From Ralstonia condita (GTDB lineage: Bacteria; Pseudomonadota; Gammaproteobacteria; Burkholderiales; Burkholderiaceae), in NCBI RefSeq assembly GCF_958405655.1, contig NZ_CATYWO010000001.1:248001-312000 (forward strand): 64,000 bases of DNA, in the 5' to 3' direction. The first letter of the stretch is position 1. The number at the start of each line of letters is the position of its first letter. Under the pieces are notes generated by a model. The model saw only the letters and a program-made list of their open reading frames with translations, was not told where the DNA came from and did not search any database. This document shows, piece by piece, positions 19,207 through 28,409 of the stretch. Made by a program: the position numbers and the translations under genes.

Positions 19207-19785
19207 ATGCCCACCGTGCTCTCTGCCCACGCGCCCTCTGGCCCAACCCCTCCGCTTGCGGAACGCACGATCTCGCTCGCCGACGAGGCCGCGACATCGG
19301 CCCTGGGTATGGCGCTCGCGCAGGCCGTGCTGGCGCTCGATCCACAGCCCGTGCAGGTGCAGCTCTCGGGCGATCTCGGCGCGGGCAAGACAACACTCTC
19401 GCGGGCCATCTTGCGCGGCTTCGGTCATACCGGTCGCGTGCGCAGCCCGACTTACACGTTGGTCGAACCTTACGACATCGCGGGAACCACCGGCATGCGA
19501 AAGGTCTATCACTTTGACCTGTACCGCTTTGCCGACCCGGAAGAATGGACCGACGCGGGCTTTCGTGACTGTTTTGCCGAGCCCGCCCTCTGTCTGGTCG
19601 AATGGCCGGAAAAGGCCCAGGCGCTGCTCGGCACGCCTGACCTGCATATCGCCCTGGCCGTCGATGTTGTGCACGAAACCTACGATGACGGCGTTGAACA
19701 TGCACCGCGCGTGGCGCGCCTGATCGCGCGCACGCAAATCGGCCTTCAACTCCTGCAGTCGCTGCCTACCTTGCTCTCATGCTGA
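19207..19785 (+). CDS. tsaE: tRNA threonylcarbamoyladenosine biosynthesis ATPase TsaE
   Basis: 192 residues from the ATG at 19207 (an ATG at 19189 would add six residues and overlap the queG start codon). Walker A is SGDLGAGKTTLSRAIL, followed by RSPTYTLVEPY and HFDLYRF, all typical. TsaE supports TsaB/TsaD in making t6A37 of ANN-decoding tRNAs. The C-terminus is extended compared with E. coli. The stop overlaps the amiC start by seven bases. Confidence 0.94.
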   Translation: MPTVLSAHAPSGPTPPLAERTISLADEAATSALGMALAQAVLALDPQPVQVQLSGDLGAGKTTLSRAILRGFGHTGRVRSPTYTLVEPYDIAGTTGMRKVYHFDLYRFADPEEWTDAGFRDCFAEPALCLVEWPEKAQALLGTPDLHIALAVDVVHETYDDGVEHAPRVARLIARTQIGLQLLQSLPTLLSC

Positions 19786-21302
19786 TCAAGCATCTGCCGA
19801 CCGATCAACCGGATGATTCCCACCTGCCTAGCCAGGCCCGCCGGCAATGGCTTGCGCGCATGGCGAAAGCCGGCGCGGGCACCCTCGTCCTCAGCCTGGC
19901 CGGCACACAGATCGCACGGGGTGCCAACATCGTCGCGGTGCGGGTATGGCCGGCGGAAGACTACACGCGCGTGACGATCGAATCCGACGTCGCGCTCAGG
20001 GCCACCCACCAGCTCATCGCCGACCCCGACCGTCTGCTGGTCGATATCGACGGCCTCGACCTAAACCCGACGCTGCGCGAGCTGGTCGCCAAGATCACGC
20101 CGAACGACCCCTACATTCGCCAGGTACGCGTGGGCCAGAATCGGCCGAGCGTGGTGCGCCTCGTGTTCGACCTGAAGGAAAGCGTCAACCCGCAGGTCTT
20201 TACGCTGTTGCCGATTGCAGGCTATCGCAACCGGCTGGTGTTCGACCTGTATCCGACCAACCCGCCCGACCCGCTGATGCAGCTCGTGCAGGCCACCGAA
20301 GGTAAGCAGCAGCGTTTTGCGGCCTCCGGCGGCGCGCCGATGCCGTCGCCCGCCGAAGACGACGATCCGATTGCCGCGTTGGTCCGGCGCGACGGCAGCG
20401 GTGCCACGGCGCCCGCCTCACCGCATCCGAGTGAGTCGCGTCCAACGCTTGCCAACCGCACGCCGCCGCGCAAGACCTCGCCCGCTGCACCGACGCTTCC
20501 ACCGTCGACGCTCGCCAACGCGCCGATGACGCCGCCACTGGACAACGTACCCGAACTCGCACCGCGTATGCCGTCGAACGGTCCGCGCATGCGGCGGCTG
20601 CTCACCGTCGCCATCGATCCCGGCCATGGCGGCGAGGACCCGGGCGCCACGGGGGGCGCGGGTACGCACGAAAAGGACGTCGTACTCTCGATCGCCCGCA
20701 TGCTGAAGGCCAAGATCGACGCCCAACCCAATATGCGCGCCATGATGACGCGTGATTCCGACTACTTCGTTCCGTTGGGCGTGCGCGTGCAGAAGGCGCG
20801 CCGCGTGCAGGCCGACCTGTTCGTGTCCATCCATGCCGATGCGTTTCTTTCGCCGGAGGCGCGCGGCGCATCGGTGTTTGTGCTGTCGGATCGCGGTGCG
20901 TCCAGCGCGCAGGCCAAATGGCTGGCCAACAAGGAAAACGCCGCCGACATGATCGGCGGCGCGAATCTGAGCTCGAAGGATGCCCAGGTCACGCGCGTGC
21001 TGCTCGACCTGTCGACCACGGCGCAGATCACGGACAGCATGAAGGTCGGCAAGGCCGTGCTGGAGCAGATTGGCGGTATCAACCGGCTGCACAAGGGCCA
21101 GGTGGAGCAGGCCGGGTTTGCAGTCCTCAAGGCGCCGGACATTCCGTCGATCCTGGTGGAGACGGCCTTCATCAGCAACCCGGAAGAAGAGGCCAAGCTC
21201 AACGATCTGGGCCACCAGAATCAACTTGCCGATGCCATTCTGCGGGGCATTCGCGCGTACTTTGCCAAGAATCCGCCGCTGTCGCGCAATCCAGGCGTCT
21301 GA
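19779..21302 (+). CDS. amiC: N-acetylmuramoyl-L-alanine amidase AmiC type
   Basis: 507 residues. The N-terminus has a twin-arginine style signal (ARRQWLARMAKAG, hydrophobic core, GTQIARGA), as in E. coli AmiC. An AMIN domain (~45-165) is followed by a Pro/Ala/Thr-rich linker and an Amidase_3 zinc domain from ~270, with His283 in DPGHGGEDPGA, the Glu in HEKDVVL, His in SIHADAF and Glu in VETAFISNPEEE. It cleaves peptidoglycan cross-wall material for daughter-cell separation. It overlaps tsaE (7 bases) and the GNAT gene (1 base). Confidence 0.95.
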   Translation: MLIKHLPTDQPDDSHLPSQARRQWLARMAKAGAGTLVLSLAGTQIARGANIVAVRVWPAEDYTRVTIESDVALRATHQLIADPDRLLVDIDGLDLNPTLRELVAKITPNDPYIRQVRVGQNRPSVVRLVFDLKESVNPQVFTLLPIAGYRNRLVFDLYPTNPPDPLMQLVQATEGKQQRFAASGGAPMPSPAEDDDPIAALVRRDGSGATAPASPHPSESRPTLANRTPPRKTSPAAPTLPPSTLANAPMTPPLDNVPELAPRMPSNGPRMRRLLTVAIDPGHGGEDPGATGGAGTHEKDVVLSIARMLKAKIDAQPNMRAMMTRDSDYFVPLGVRVQKARRVQADLFVSIHADAFLSPEARGASVFVLSDRGASSAQAKWLANKENAADMIGGANLSSKDAQVTRVLLDLSTTAQITDSMKVGKAVLEQIGGINRLHKGQVEQAGFAVLKAPDIPSILVETAFISNPEEEAKLNDLGHQNQLADAILRGIRAYFAKNPPLSRNPGV

Positions 21303-21841
21303 TGACCGTGTTCGTCCTTCGCGAGGGCGTTACGGCGGATGCCGACACCATCGCTGACATCCACGCCCGGAGCTGGCGGAACGCTTACCGCGGGCGTGGC
21401 ATCCTGTCCGATGCGTATCTCGATGGGCCTGCTTTAGCGGACATGCAAGCGAAGTGGCGGGCGCGCATGACGGCGCCGGCTGAGGGCCAGCGGGTCTGGT
21501 GTGCCGACCTGGATGCCCGCACCGTGGGGTTTCTCTGCTTGCTGCTGCATGACGACACGCCCTGGGGCGCGCTCGTTGACAACCTGCACCTGCTGCCAGC
21601 GTCACGTGGTCATGGTGTCGGCAAGCGCCTGATGGGCGAGGCGGCACGTTGGGCCGCAGCCCACGGCGTCATGCATCTTCATCTGCTGGTGTACGAGGCA
21701 AACATCGACGCAATCGGCTTCTACGAAGCCTTGCGAGGTGTGCCGGTCAGCCGCGACTGGCTTGAGACAGCCGATGGCGGATACGCCTGGGTGCGTACCT
21801 ACCATTGGCCGGAGACGGCGGGGCTGATCGCCCTGCGCTGA
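21302..21841 (+). CDS. GNAT-family N-acetyltransferase
   Basis: 179 residues from MTVFVLREGVTADADTIADI. The acetyl-CoA loop is LLPASRGHGVGKRLM (Q/RxxGxG/A type), with EANIDAIGFYEALR near the C-terminus. The substrate is unknown. The TGATG overlap with amiC suggests coupled translation. The gene abuts the end of the convergent carrier gene without a spacer. Confidence 0.88.
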   Translation: MTVFVLREGVTADADTIADIHARSWRNAYRGRGILSDAYLDGPALADMQAKWRARMTAPAEGQRVWCADLDARTVGFLCLLLHDDTPWGALVDNLHLLPASRGHGVGKRLMGEAARWAAAHGVMHLHLLVYEANIDAIGFYEALRGVPVSRDWLETADGGYAWVRTYHWPETAGLIALR

Positions 21842-22867
21842 TCAGGCCGGGCGGCGGACCTGTGTGCGGACGCCTGATTCCGCATGCGCGACGCGATCCG
21901 CGTACCTGCGTGCCAGCGCCGAGCACACGATCAACTGCAACTGGTGGTAGATCATCGTCGGCAATACGATCAGGCCCAGCGCCGGATTGCCCGCGAACAG
22001 GATCTTTGCCATCGGTATGCCGTTGGCCAGGCTTTTCTTCGACCCGCAGAACACCGCCGTAATCTCATCCGCGAGGCCAAAACCGACGCGCCGAGAGAGC
22101 CACGTCGTCGCCCCCAGTACGACGAACAGCAGGGCACCGCTCATGATGGCCACAGCAACGATCGTCTCCCACGGATATTTCGACCACACGCCGGCGTGCG
22201 TCGAATCCGCAAAAGAGTTGAAGACGATCAGCAGGATCACCGCGCGGTCGACCTTGCTGATGACGGCCTTGTACTTGTTGATGAAGCCTCCCAGAACCGG
22301 CCGCAGCAACTGCCCGAGCACGAACGGCAACAGCAGTTGCTCGGCCACGCCCAATAGCGCCTTGCCAACCGAAAGCTCTGCTCCCGAAGCTTGAATCACA
22401 AAGCTCATCAGCAGCGGCGTGGCGATCATGCCGATCAGGCCCGAGATGGTCGCGTTGAAGATGGCCGCCGGCACGTTGCCCTTGGCCATGGCCGTCATCG
22501 CCACCGATGACGATACCGTGGATGGCAGCGCGCACAGGTAAAACACGCCAAGCAGCAGCTCAGCCGGAATGAACGGCTTGCACGCAAACAGGATCACGGC
22601 CCCGATCAGCGGAAAGAGGAGGAACGTACAGCTCTGCACGAACAGGTGCAGACGCCAGTTGCGCGCTCCTTCAACGATCTTCTCGCGCGAGAGCGCCGCG
22701 CCGTGCAGGAAGAACACCAGCGACACCCCGATGATGGTGACGACGTCCAGATGCAGCGGCCCGTCGCTCGCGCCCAGCGAGGGGAAAAGCAAGGCCAGCG
22801 CAACCATGACCAACATGGCCTGAATGAACCCGTCAATGCGGGAAAGCAGCGGAATCTTCATATGCAT
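21842..22867 (-). CDS. Bile acid:sodium symporter-family (SBF-like, YfeH type) carrier
   Basis: 341 residues (339 if the second ATG is used) with about ten hydrophobic helices. SBF-like features include CALPSTVSSSVAMTAMAKGN and CGSKKSLANGIPMAK, the crossover segments typical of PF13593-type proteins. The substrate is unknown; members carry organic anions. It is divergent from a LysR gene 101 bases away, which probably controls it. Confidence 0.87.
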   Translation of the reverse strand: MHMKIPLLSRIDGFIQAMLVMVALALLFPSLGASDGPLHLDVVTIIGVSLVFFLHGAALSREKIVEGARNWRLHLFVQSCTFLLFPLIGAVILFACKPFIPAELLLGVFYLCALPSTVSSSVAMTAMAKGNVPAAIFNATISGLIGMIATPLLMSFVIQASGAELSVGKALLGVAEQLLLPFVLGQLLRPVLGGFINKYKAVISKVDRAVILLIVFNSFADSTHAGVWSKYPWETIVAVAIMSGALLFVVLGATTWLSRRVGFGLADEITAVFCGSKKSLANGIPMAKILFAGNPALGLIVLPTMIYHQLQLIVCSALARRYADRVAHAESGVRTQVRRPA

Positions 22868-22968
22868 GCGCTCTCATGGCGCCCGGGAAATGCAGGAAAA
22901 GCGTTATTGCACAACATCCCCATCTAGAATACAAATGCATTGATCGAATCAATTCATACGGTGATGGC

Positions 22969-23862
22969 ATGAATGTGACCCTGCGCCAGTTGCGCGTCTT
23001 CCTCGCGGTGGCGCGTGCGCACAGCTTCAGTCGCGCGGGCGACACGATCGGCTTGACGCAGCCGGCGGTCAGCCGCTCGATTTCGGAGCTGGAGGGGGAG
23101 CTTGGTCTGAAGCTGCTCGACCGGACCACGCGTGAGGTCGTACTGACCGAGGTGGGCCGCTCGCTGGCGACAGCACTGGATCGACTCATTGCCGATCTCG
23201 ACGACACCCTGCAGCAGGCGCGCCAAGTGGGGGAGCAGCGGCGGGGGCGGCTGGTCGTGGCATCCAGTCCGACCGTGTCAACGCGTCTGATGCCTGTGTA
23301 TGTGGCCGAGTGCGCCGTCCGCTACCCCGATATCCGCATGATCGTGCGCGACTCCGTGCAGGTCGACACGCTGCAGCTGATCCGCACGGGTGGAGCGGAT
23401 TTCGGCGTGGTGGTGGAGCCGCTCGACACGGAGGGCCTCTGGACCGAACCGCTGCTGACCGATCCATTCTGCCTGGTCTGCCGGCATGATCACCCGTTCG
23501 CCCAGCGCAGCACCGTGCGCTGGAAAGACCTGCATCGTGCGCCGGTCGTGCTGCTCGATCACGCCTCGGGCAGTCGCCCGCTGATCGATCGCATCTTCCT
23601 GCGCCACGGTGTGCAACCCGACGTGGCGCAGGAGATGGGCCACACCGCTGCCGTGTTCGGCATGGTCGAGGCGGGCATCGGTGCGGGCGTGGTGCCCTCG
23701 CTTTCCTTGCCGCTGCCGTCGTCGTCGCCGCTGGTGTCGGTGCCGCTCACGCCAAAGGAAACGCGGGCGATCGTGCTGGCGCGCCGGCATGATCGCTCGC
23801 TCTCGCCGGCGGCCGAGGCGGCGTGGCAGATGATTCGCCGGATGGCGCTGCCGGCCGCCTGA
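22969..23862 (+). CDS. LysR-family transcriptional regulator
   Basis: 297 residues from MNVTLRQLRVFLAVARAHSF. The winged HTH is residues 1-65 (AGDTIGLTQPAVSRSISELE), and the effector-binding domain runs from ~90 to the end. It is divergent from the SBF-like carrier, the usual arrangement for a LysR protein and its target. The region between carries ATACAAATGCATTGATCGAAT, AT-rich and suitable for promoter and operator. Confidence 0.92.
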   Translation: MNVTLRQLRVFLAVARAHSFSRAGDTIGLTQPAVSRSISELEGELGLKLLDRTTREVVLTEVGRSLATALDRLIADLDDTLQQARQVGEQRRGRLVVASSPTVSTRLMPVYVAECAVRYPDIRMIVRDSVQVDTLQLIRTGGADFGVVVEPLDTEGLWTEPLLTDPFCLVCRHDHPFAQRSTVRWKDLHRAPVVLLDHASGSRPLIDRIFLRHGVQPDVAQEMGHTAAVFGMVEAGIGAGVVPSLSLPLPSSSPLVSVPLTPKETRAIVLARRHDRSLSPAAEAAWQMIRRMALPAA

Positions 23863-23874
23863 GCACGCTGAGAA

Positions 23875-24633
23875 TCACTTCGGTTGCATGCGGATGGCGC
23901 CATCCAGGCGGATCGTTTCGCCATTGAGCATCGGGTTCTCGATGATCGCGCGCGCGAGCTGCGCATACTCCGCCGGCTTACCGAGACGCGGTGGGAACGG
24001 CACCATCTTGCCCAGCGCGTCCTGCACTTCCTGCGGCATGCCCAGCAGCATCGGCGTTTCGAAGATGCCCGGCGCAATCGTCATCACGCGGATGCCGTCG
24101 CGCGACAGGTCGCGTGCAATCGCCAGCGTCATCGCCACCACGCCGCCCTTGGATGCTGCGTAGGCCGCCTGGCCGATCTGCCCGTCAAACGCCGCCACGG
24201 ACGCCGTGTTGATGATCACCCCGCGCTCGCCCCCCGCGTTGGGCGTATTTCCAGCCATGGCCGTCGCGGCCAGTCGGATCATGTTGAACGTGCCGACCAG
24301 GTTGATGTTGATCACCCGTGCGAACTGGTCCAGCGGATGCGGCCCCGTCTTGCCCACCGTGCGGGACGCCGTGGCGATGCCCGCGCAGTTCACCAGCCCA
24401 CGCAGCGTGCCCAGGGACGTGGCGGTCTCCACCACCGCCTGGCCGTCGGCCTCCGAGGCGACGTCGCAGCGCACGAAGCGCCCGCCCAGTTCCAGCGCGA
24501 GCGCCGCGCCGGCGGTCTCGTTCAGGTCGGCAATCACCACCTTGCCGCCGGCTTCGGCCAGCGTGCGCGCAGTGCCTGCGCCCAGCCCCGACGCGCCGCC
24601 CGTGACGATGAATACCTGATCGCGAATCTCCAT
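23875..24633 (-). CDS. Short-chain dehydrogenase, 3-hydroxyacyl-CoA dehydrogenase (HSD10-like) type
   Basis: 252 residues. Rossmann motif TGGASGLGAGTA near residue 12, NCAGI, catalytic Ser in NTASVAAFDG, and YxxxK in YAASKGG. The spacing GQIGQAAYAASKG and APGIFETPML is typical of type II 3-hydroxyacyl-CoA / 3-hydroxy-2-methylbutyryl-CoA dehydrogenases of short-chain or branched-chain acyl-CoA breakdown. No beta-oxidation partner lies next to it. Confidence 0.85.
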   Translation of the reverse strand: MEIRDQVFIVTGGASGLGAGTARTLAEAGGKVVIADLNETAGAALALELGGRFVRCDVASEADGQAVVETATSLGTLRGLVNCAGIATASRTVGKTGPHPLDQFARVININLVGTFNMIRLAATAMAGNTPNAGGERGVIINTASVAAFDGQIGQAAYAASKGGVVAMTLAIARDLSRDGIRVMTIAPGIFETPMLLGMPQEVQDALGKMVPFPPRLGKPAEYAQLARAIIENPMLNGETIRLDGAIRMQPK

Positions 24634-24718
24634 GCCGTGTCTCCTTGGTTGTGGTTTGCGAGTTACTTGACGTTTACGTCAACGTCATATGTTAGCGCGA
24701 AGCGGCCGGCGATCGGGC

Positions 24719-24752
24719 AAAAAAAAGGCGCCTCATGATCGAGGCGCCGTTT
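24719..24752 (-). terminator. Terminator of adk
   Basis: GGCGCCTC (24727-24734) pairs with GAGGCGCC (24741-24748) and the A-run at 24719-24726 becomes a T-run when read on the minus strand. It ends the adk transcript before the SDR gene. Confidence 0.9.
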
Positions 24753-24777
24753 TCCTAGCGGGTATGACGGGGTGCGC

Positions 24778-25446
24778 TCAGTCCTGCAGCGCACCGAATA
24801 CGCGGGCGGTAATCTCGTCGACGTTACCCACGCCGCTGATCTTGCGGTATTTCGGCGGCGCGACCTTCGCGGCGCCATTGCCATTCGCCGCCCACTGCGA
24901 GTAGTAGTCGACCAGCGGACGCGTCTGGTTTTCATACACGTCCAGGCGCTTGCGCACGGTCTCTTCCTTGTCGTCGTCGCGCTGGATCAGCGCTTCGCCG
25001 GTTTCGTCGTCCACGCCTTCGGTCTTGGGCGGGTTGTACTTGATGTGGTACGTGCGGCCCGATGCCACGTGCACGCGGCGCCCGCTCATGCGCTCGATGA
25101 TGGCGTCGAACGGTACGTCGATTTCCAGCACGTAGTCGATTGCCACGGCGGCATCTTTCATGGCTTCCGCTTGCGGAATGGTGCGCGGGAAGCCGTCGAA
25201 CAGGTAGCCGTTCTTGCAGTCAGGTTGCTGCAGGCGGTCTTTCACGAGGCCGATGATGATGTCATCCGACACCAGGCCGCCGGCATCCATCACCTTCTTC
25301 GCTTCGATACCCAGCGGGGTACCTGCCTTGACGGCCGCGCGCAGCATGTCGCCGGTGGAGATCTGCGGAATGCCGAACTTTTCGCAGATGAATTTGGCTT
25401 GCGTACCTTTGCCGGCGCCGGGCGCGCCCAACAGAATCAACCGCAT
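24778..25446 (-). CDS. adk: Adenylate kinase
   Basis: 222 residues from MRLILLGAPGAGKGTQAKFI. P-loop GAPGAGKGT, NMP-binding QISTGDMLRAAV, LFDGFPRTIPQA, and a long-type LID domain (RRVHVASGRTYHIKYNPPK) without zinc cysteines. It interconverts ATP + AMP and 2 ADP. The frame is open 37 codons upstream, but that part overlaps an inverted repeat and has no family match. Confidence 0.97.
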   Translation of the reverse strand: MRLILLGAPGAGKGTQAKFICEKFGIPQISTGDMLRAAVKAGTPLGIEAKKVMDAGGLVSDDIIIGLVKDRLQQPDCKNGYLFDGFPRTIPQAEAMKDAAVAIDYVLEIDVPFDAIIERMSGRRVHVASGRTYHIKYNPPKTEGVDDETGEALIQRDDDKEETVRKRLDVYENQTRPLVDYYSQWAANGNGAAKVAPPKYRKISGVGNVDEITARVFGALQD

Positions 25447-25501
25447 GGTGACGAGTTCCTCAAGTTTTCGAATCTTGTCGCGCCAGAAGAGCTTGTAGCG
25501 C

Positions 25502-25555
25502 GTTGGGAATCCGTCCGAACCCTGCACCATCACTTCGGGTGGGCCGATTCCCAAC
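25502..25555 (-). promoter_or_regulatory. Inverted repeat in the adk upstream region
   Basis: GTTGGGAATC (25502-25511) and GATTCCCAAC (25546-25555) are perfect 10-base arms; between them CCGAA/TTCGG can pair as an inner stem. It lies 56-109 bases before the adk ATG, in the 349-base gap 25447-25795 between kdsB and adk where no gene is supported. It may be a leader hairpin or a protein site. Confidence 0.45.
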
Positions 25556-25795
25556 ACGTCTGGCGACGCAATCGACGCAAACAGGCAGCCTAGCGGGCGA
25601 AATTGACGCCAGCCTTACCGGACTCTGGGAATCAGGCATCCGCCGGACGGCGGCACCCATGGCTCGATCTGTCTCCCTGTCGCCGCTGCCGCGCCTGCGT
25701 GGGCGCCATCATGCGGCTTGTCGTCCTTGCGATTATGCCATGCCAGCGCGGGGGTTTAGGCGGGACGGGGCGCAAACTTCAGAGAAATCCGCCGC

Positions 25796-26602
25796 TCAGG
25801 GTCCGTCCTGGGCCAGCAATTCGCTCCACGCGGCACGCACGCGAGCGAGGTCTTCGGGGGTGTCGACGCCAGCGGCGGGGGCATCATTGGTGGTCAACAC
25901 CGCGATGCGTTCGCCGTGCCACATGGCACGCAACTGCTCGAGCTGCTCGGTCTGCTCCAGCGGTGCGGCAGCCAGTTGCGGGAAGCGGCGCAGGAAGCCG
26001 GCGCGGTAGGCGTAGATGCCAATGTGACGCAGCACCGGCATGGCCGGCAGCGGACGATCGGCGGCGGGTTGCGCCAGTACGGCAGGCGTCCAGGTGTCGC
26101 GCGCCCAGGGCAGCGGCGCGCGGGAAAACAGCAGGGCGCGGTCCATCGCATCCAGAACGACCTTGACGACGTTCGGGTTGAACACGTCAGCCGGATCGTG
26201 GATCGCGTGGGCCGCGGTGGCGATGGCGCAGTCGGGGTGGTCGCGCAGGTGCGCAGCCACGTTGTCGATCAACGTCGGGGCAATCAGCGGCTCATCGCCT
26301 TGCACGTTGACGACGATGGCGTCATCCGGCAATCCGAACACGGCTGCCACTTCGGCGAGACGGTCGGTGCCAGAGGCGTGGTCGGCGCGCGTGAGCACGG
26401 CTTCCACGTGATGCTGCATGCATGCGTCGGCCACCGAGGCGGCATCGGTGGCGACCACCACGCGCGCGGCGGACGACTGGTGCGCGCGCTCGGCCACGCG
26501 CACCACCATCGGCTTGCCGTCGATGTCGGCCAGCGGCTTGTTCGGCAGGCGCGTGGAGGCCAGCCGCGCGGGAATGACAGCGATGAACGGCGCGTGCGAC
26601 AT
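25796..26602 (-). CDS. kdsB: 3-deoxy-manno-octulosonate cytidylyltransferase
   Basis: 268 residues from MSHAPFIAVIPARLASTRLP. The nucleotide-binding signature PARLASTRLPNKPLADI and VVNVQGDEPLI are diagnostic, as is FSRAPLPW. It activates Kdo as CMP-Kdo for lipopolysaccharide. The start is 16 bases after the Trm112-like stop, in the run exbB-exbD-lpxK-Trm112-kdsB. Confidence 0.96.
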   Translation of the reverse strand: MSHAPFIAVIPARLASTRLPNKPLADIDGKPMVVRVAERAHQSSAARVVVATDAASVADACMQHHVEAVLTRADHASGTDRLAEVAAVFGLPDDAIVVNVQGDEPLIAPTLIDNVAAHLRDHPDCAIATAAHAIHDPADVFNPNVVKVVLDAMDRALLFSRAPLPWARDTWTPAVLAQPAADRPLPAMPVLRHIGIYAYRAGFLRRFPQLAAAPLEQTEQLEQLRAMWHGERIAVLTTNDAPAAGVDTPEDLARVRAAWSELLAQDGP

Positions 26603-26618
26603 GGCGGCGACCTTCGTA

Positions 26619-26807
26619 TCAGGCCGGATCGACCGGCGTGCCTTCCACAGTCTGGCGCGCTTCATCGGCCAGCATGACCGGGATGCCATCGCGGATCGGG
26701 TAGGCCAGCTTGTCGACGTGGCAGATCAGTTCGTTGTTGGCGCGGTCGTGTTGCAGCGTGCCCTTGCACAACGGGCAGACGAGGATTTCCAGCAGGCGAT
26801 TGTCCAT
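26619..26807 (-). CDS. Trm112-family small zinc-ribbon-like protein
   Basis: 62 residues from MDNRLLEILVCPLCKGTLQH. It is the YcaR/Trm112 type, found between lpxK and kdsB in many proteobacteria. CPLCKG carries the only cysteine pair. The C-terminal segment KLAYPIRDGIPVMLADEAR is highly conserved. It may act as a partner or activator of a methyltransferase, but its role in the LPS gene cluster is not known. Confidence 0.92.
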   Translation of the reverse strand: MDNRLLEILVCPLCKGTLQHDRANNELICHVDKLAYPIRDGIPVMLADEARQTVEGTPVDPA

Positions 26808-26876
26808 GGCGGTAGAGGCTCCGTGGCGGCCGCCCAAACGGTAGGGCGGCGCGCCGGTACAGCGGATGGGGTGGCG

Positions 26877-27926
26877 TTATTGTGCGCTTGCCTTGAGCGT
26901 TGCGCGATCGGCCAGGGTGCGTACGCGCTGGCAGACCTGTTCGACCAGCGCCGGGTCGACCACCGGTGTGGTCGGCACCACCCAGATGCGCGGGTCGTCG
27001 ATATGGCCGCATTTTACGGCATCCTTTTCGGTGATCAGGATGACCTCGGCGTGGCTGTCGGTGAAGGGGCTGTCGGCGAAATCGTAGTGATCGGGCAGCG
27101 GCAGTGTGCTCGGCTTGAGGCCCGCCGCGCGCAGCGAGCCGAAAAAGCGCTCGGGGTTGCCGATGCCGGCGGCGGCCAGCAGGTGTTCGCCCTCGATGCG
27201 GGCGAACTGGGCGAGCGGGCGGCGCAGCGCGGGGTCGGCCAGGTTGTACGCGTCCTGCAGTTCGAGGCGCATGCCGAAGACGTTCGGGCGGTCGGGCGTG
27301 GCGCGGAAGTTCGGGTCGTTGATGAGCGTGGCATCGCGCCTGCGCGTCATCGGCTCGCGCAGCGGGCCTGCGGGCAGCAGGAAGCCGTTGCCGCCCATGC
27401 GCGCGTCGAACACGACGATCTCGATGTCGCGGCGCAGGCGGTAATGCTGCAGGCCGTCATCGCAGACGATCACGTTGCAGCCCGGGTGCGAGGCCAGCAG
27501 CGTCTGCGCGCACAGCACGCGATCGGGGAACACCCAGACAGGGAGATCGGTGGCGCGAGCGATGAGCAGCGGTTCGTCGCCGACGTCTTCCGCGCGGGAG
27601 TGTTCGCGCACCGGGCGCGGGTGCTTGAGTTCAACGCCGTAACCGCGCGAGACGATGCCGGGGCGCAGACCTGCATCAGCCAGCGCCGAAGCCAGCGCGA
27701 TCACGGCGGGCGTCTTGCCTGCCCCGCCCACCGTGACGTTGCCGATGACCACCACCGGCATCGGCAGGCGGACCGAGCGCAGCCATCCCCAGCGGAACAG
27801 CAGCCGGCGCAGTGCGCTCACCCCGCCAAACAGCCACGACAGCGGCCACATCACCCACGCAAACCAGCCGCGTTGCTGCCATTGGCGGGTGACGAAGCTG
27901 GCGAGGCGGTGTTGGGCGACGGGCAT
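26877..27926 (-). CDS. lpxK: Tetraacyldisaccharide 4'-kinase
   Basis: 349 residues. It phosphorylates the lipid A disaccharide at the 4' position at the inner-membrane face. An N-terminal hydrophobic helix (~25-50) anchors it; P-loop GNVTVGGAGKTP follows, then VSRGYGVE and CDDGLQHYRL, and ITEKDAVKC near the C-terminus. It is 26 bases downstream of exbD in the same run. Confidence 0.96.
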   Translation of the reverse strand: MPVAQHRLASFVTRQWQQRGWFAWVMWPLSWLFGGVSALRRLLFRWGWLRSVRLPMPVVVIGNVTVGGAGKTPAVIALASALADAGLRPGIVSRGYGVELKHPRPVREHSRAEDVGDEPLLIARATDLPVWVFPDRVLCAQTLLASHPGCNVIVCDDGLQHYRLRRDIEIVVFDARMGGNGFLLPAGPLREPMTRRRDATLINDPNFRATPDRPNVFGMRLELQDAYNLADPALRRPLAQFARIEGEHLLAAAGIGNPERFFGSLRAAGLKPSTLPLPDHYDFADSPFTDSHAEVILITEKDAVKCGHIDDPRIWVVPTTPVVDPALVEQVCQRVRTLADRATLKASAQ

Positions 27927-27952
27927 GCGATCAGGTGTCAGCGAGAGGGCAG

Positions 27953-28381
27953 TTAGCGGGCGTTGCCGGTTTGCGTGGCGAACGTCAGGTGCGACAGGCC
28001 GGCCACGCGCGCGGCTTCCATCACGTTGACCACGGCCTGGTGCGCGGCTTGCGCATCGGCGTTGATGACGACGATCGGCTCGGGGCCTCCGCCCTTGCCT
28101 GCGGCACTGCGCAGCGCGTCGGCGAGGCTGGTGACATCGCGGGTGTCGAGCACTTGCTTGTCGACCGAGTAGACGCCGTTGGCAGTGACGGACACAACGA
28201 TCTGGCCCGGGCGCTCGGTGGCTTTTTCAGCCTCGGCGGTAGGCAGGTTGACCTTGAGTTCGGTGTAGCGGGAATACGTGGTCGTGATCATCAGAAAAAT
28301 GAGGATCACGAGCAGCACGTCGATCAGCGGGATCAGGTTGATCTCCGGCTCTTCGCGGGCACGGCGCGGGCGGAAGCGCAT
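27953..28381 (-). CDS. exbD: ExbD/TolR-family biopolymer transport protein
   Basis: 142 residues from MRFRPRRAREEPEINLIPLI. A single N-terminal membrane helix contains the proton-path Asp of NLIPLIDVLLVILIFLM, followed by a periplasmic domain. With ExbB it forms a proton channel that powers an outer-membrane process. No tonB is nearby, and the placement before lpxK is the usual betaproteobacterial one. Confidence 0.93.
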   Translation of the reverse strand: MRFRPRRAREEPEINLIPLIDVLLVILIFLMITTTYSRYTELKVNLPTAEAEKATERPGQIVVSVTANGVYSVDKQVLDTRDVTSLADALRSAAGKGGGPEPIVVINADAQAAHQAVVNVMEAARVAGLSHLTFATQTGNAR

Positions 28382-28409
28382 GGCTGTTTCCAGTAGGGCG
28401 TTGCCCGGA

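Noticed and set aside
26418..27956. A 512-codon open frame on the plus strand across kdsB, Trm112 and lpxK
   Set aside because: It is antisense to three well-recognised genes, is Arg/Ala/Gly/His-rich and has no domain; typical of high-GC shadow frames.
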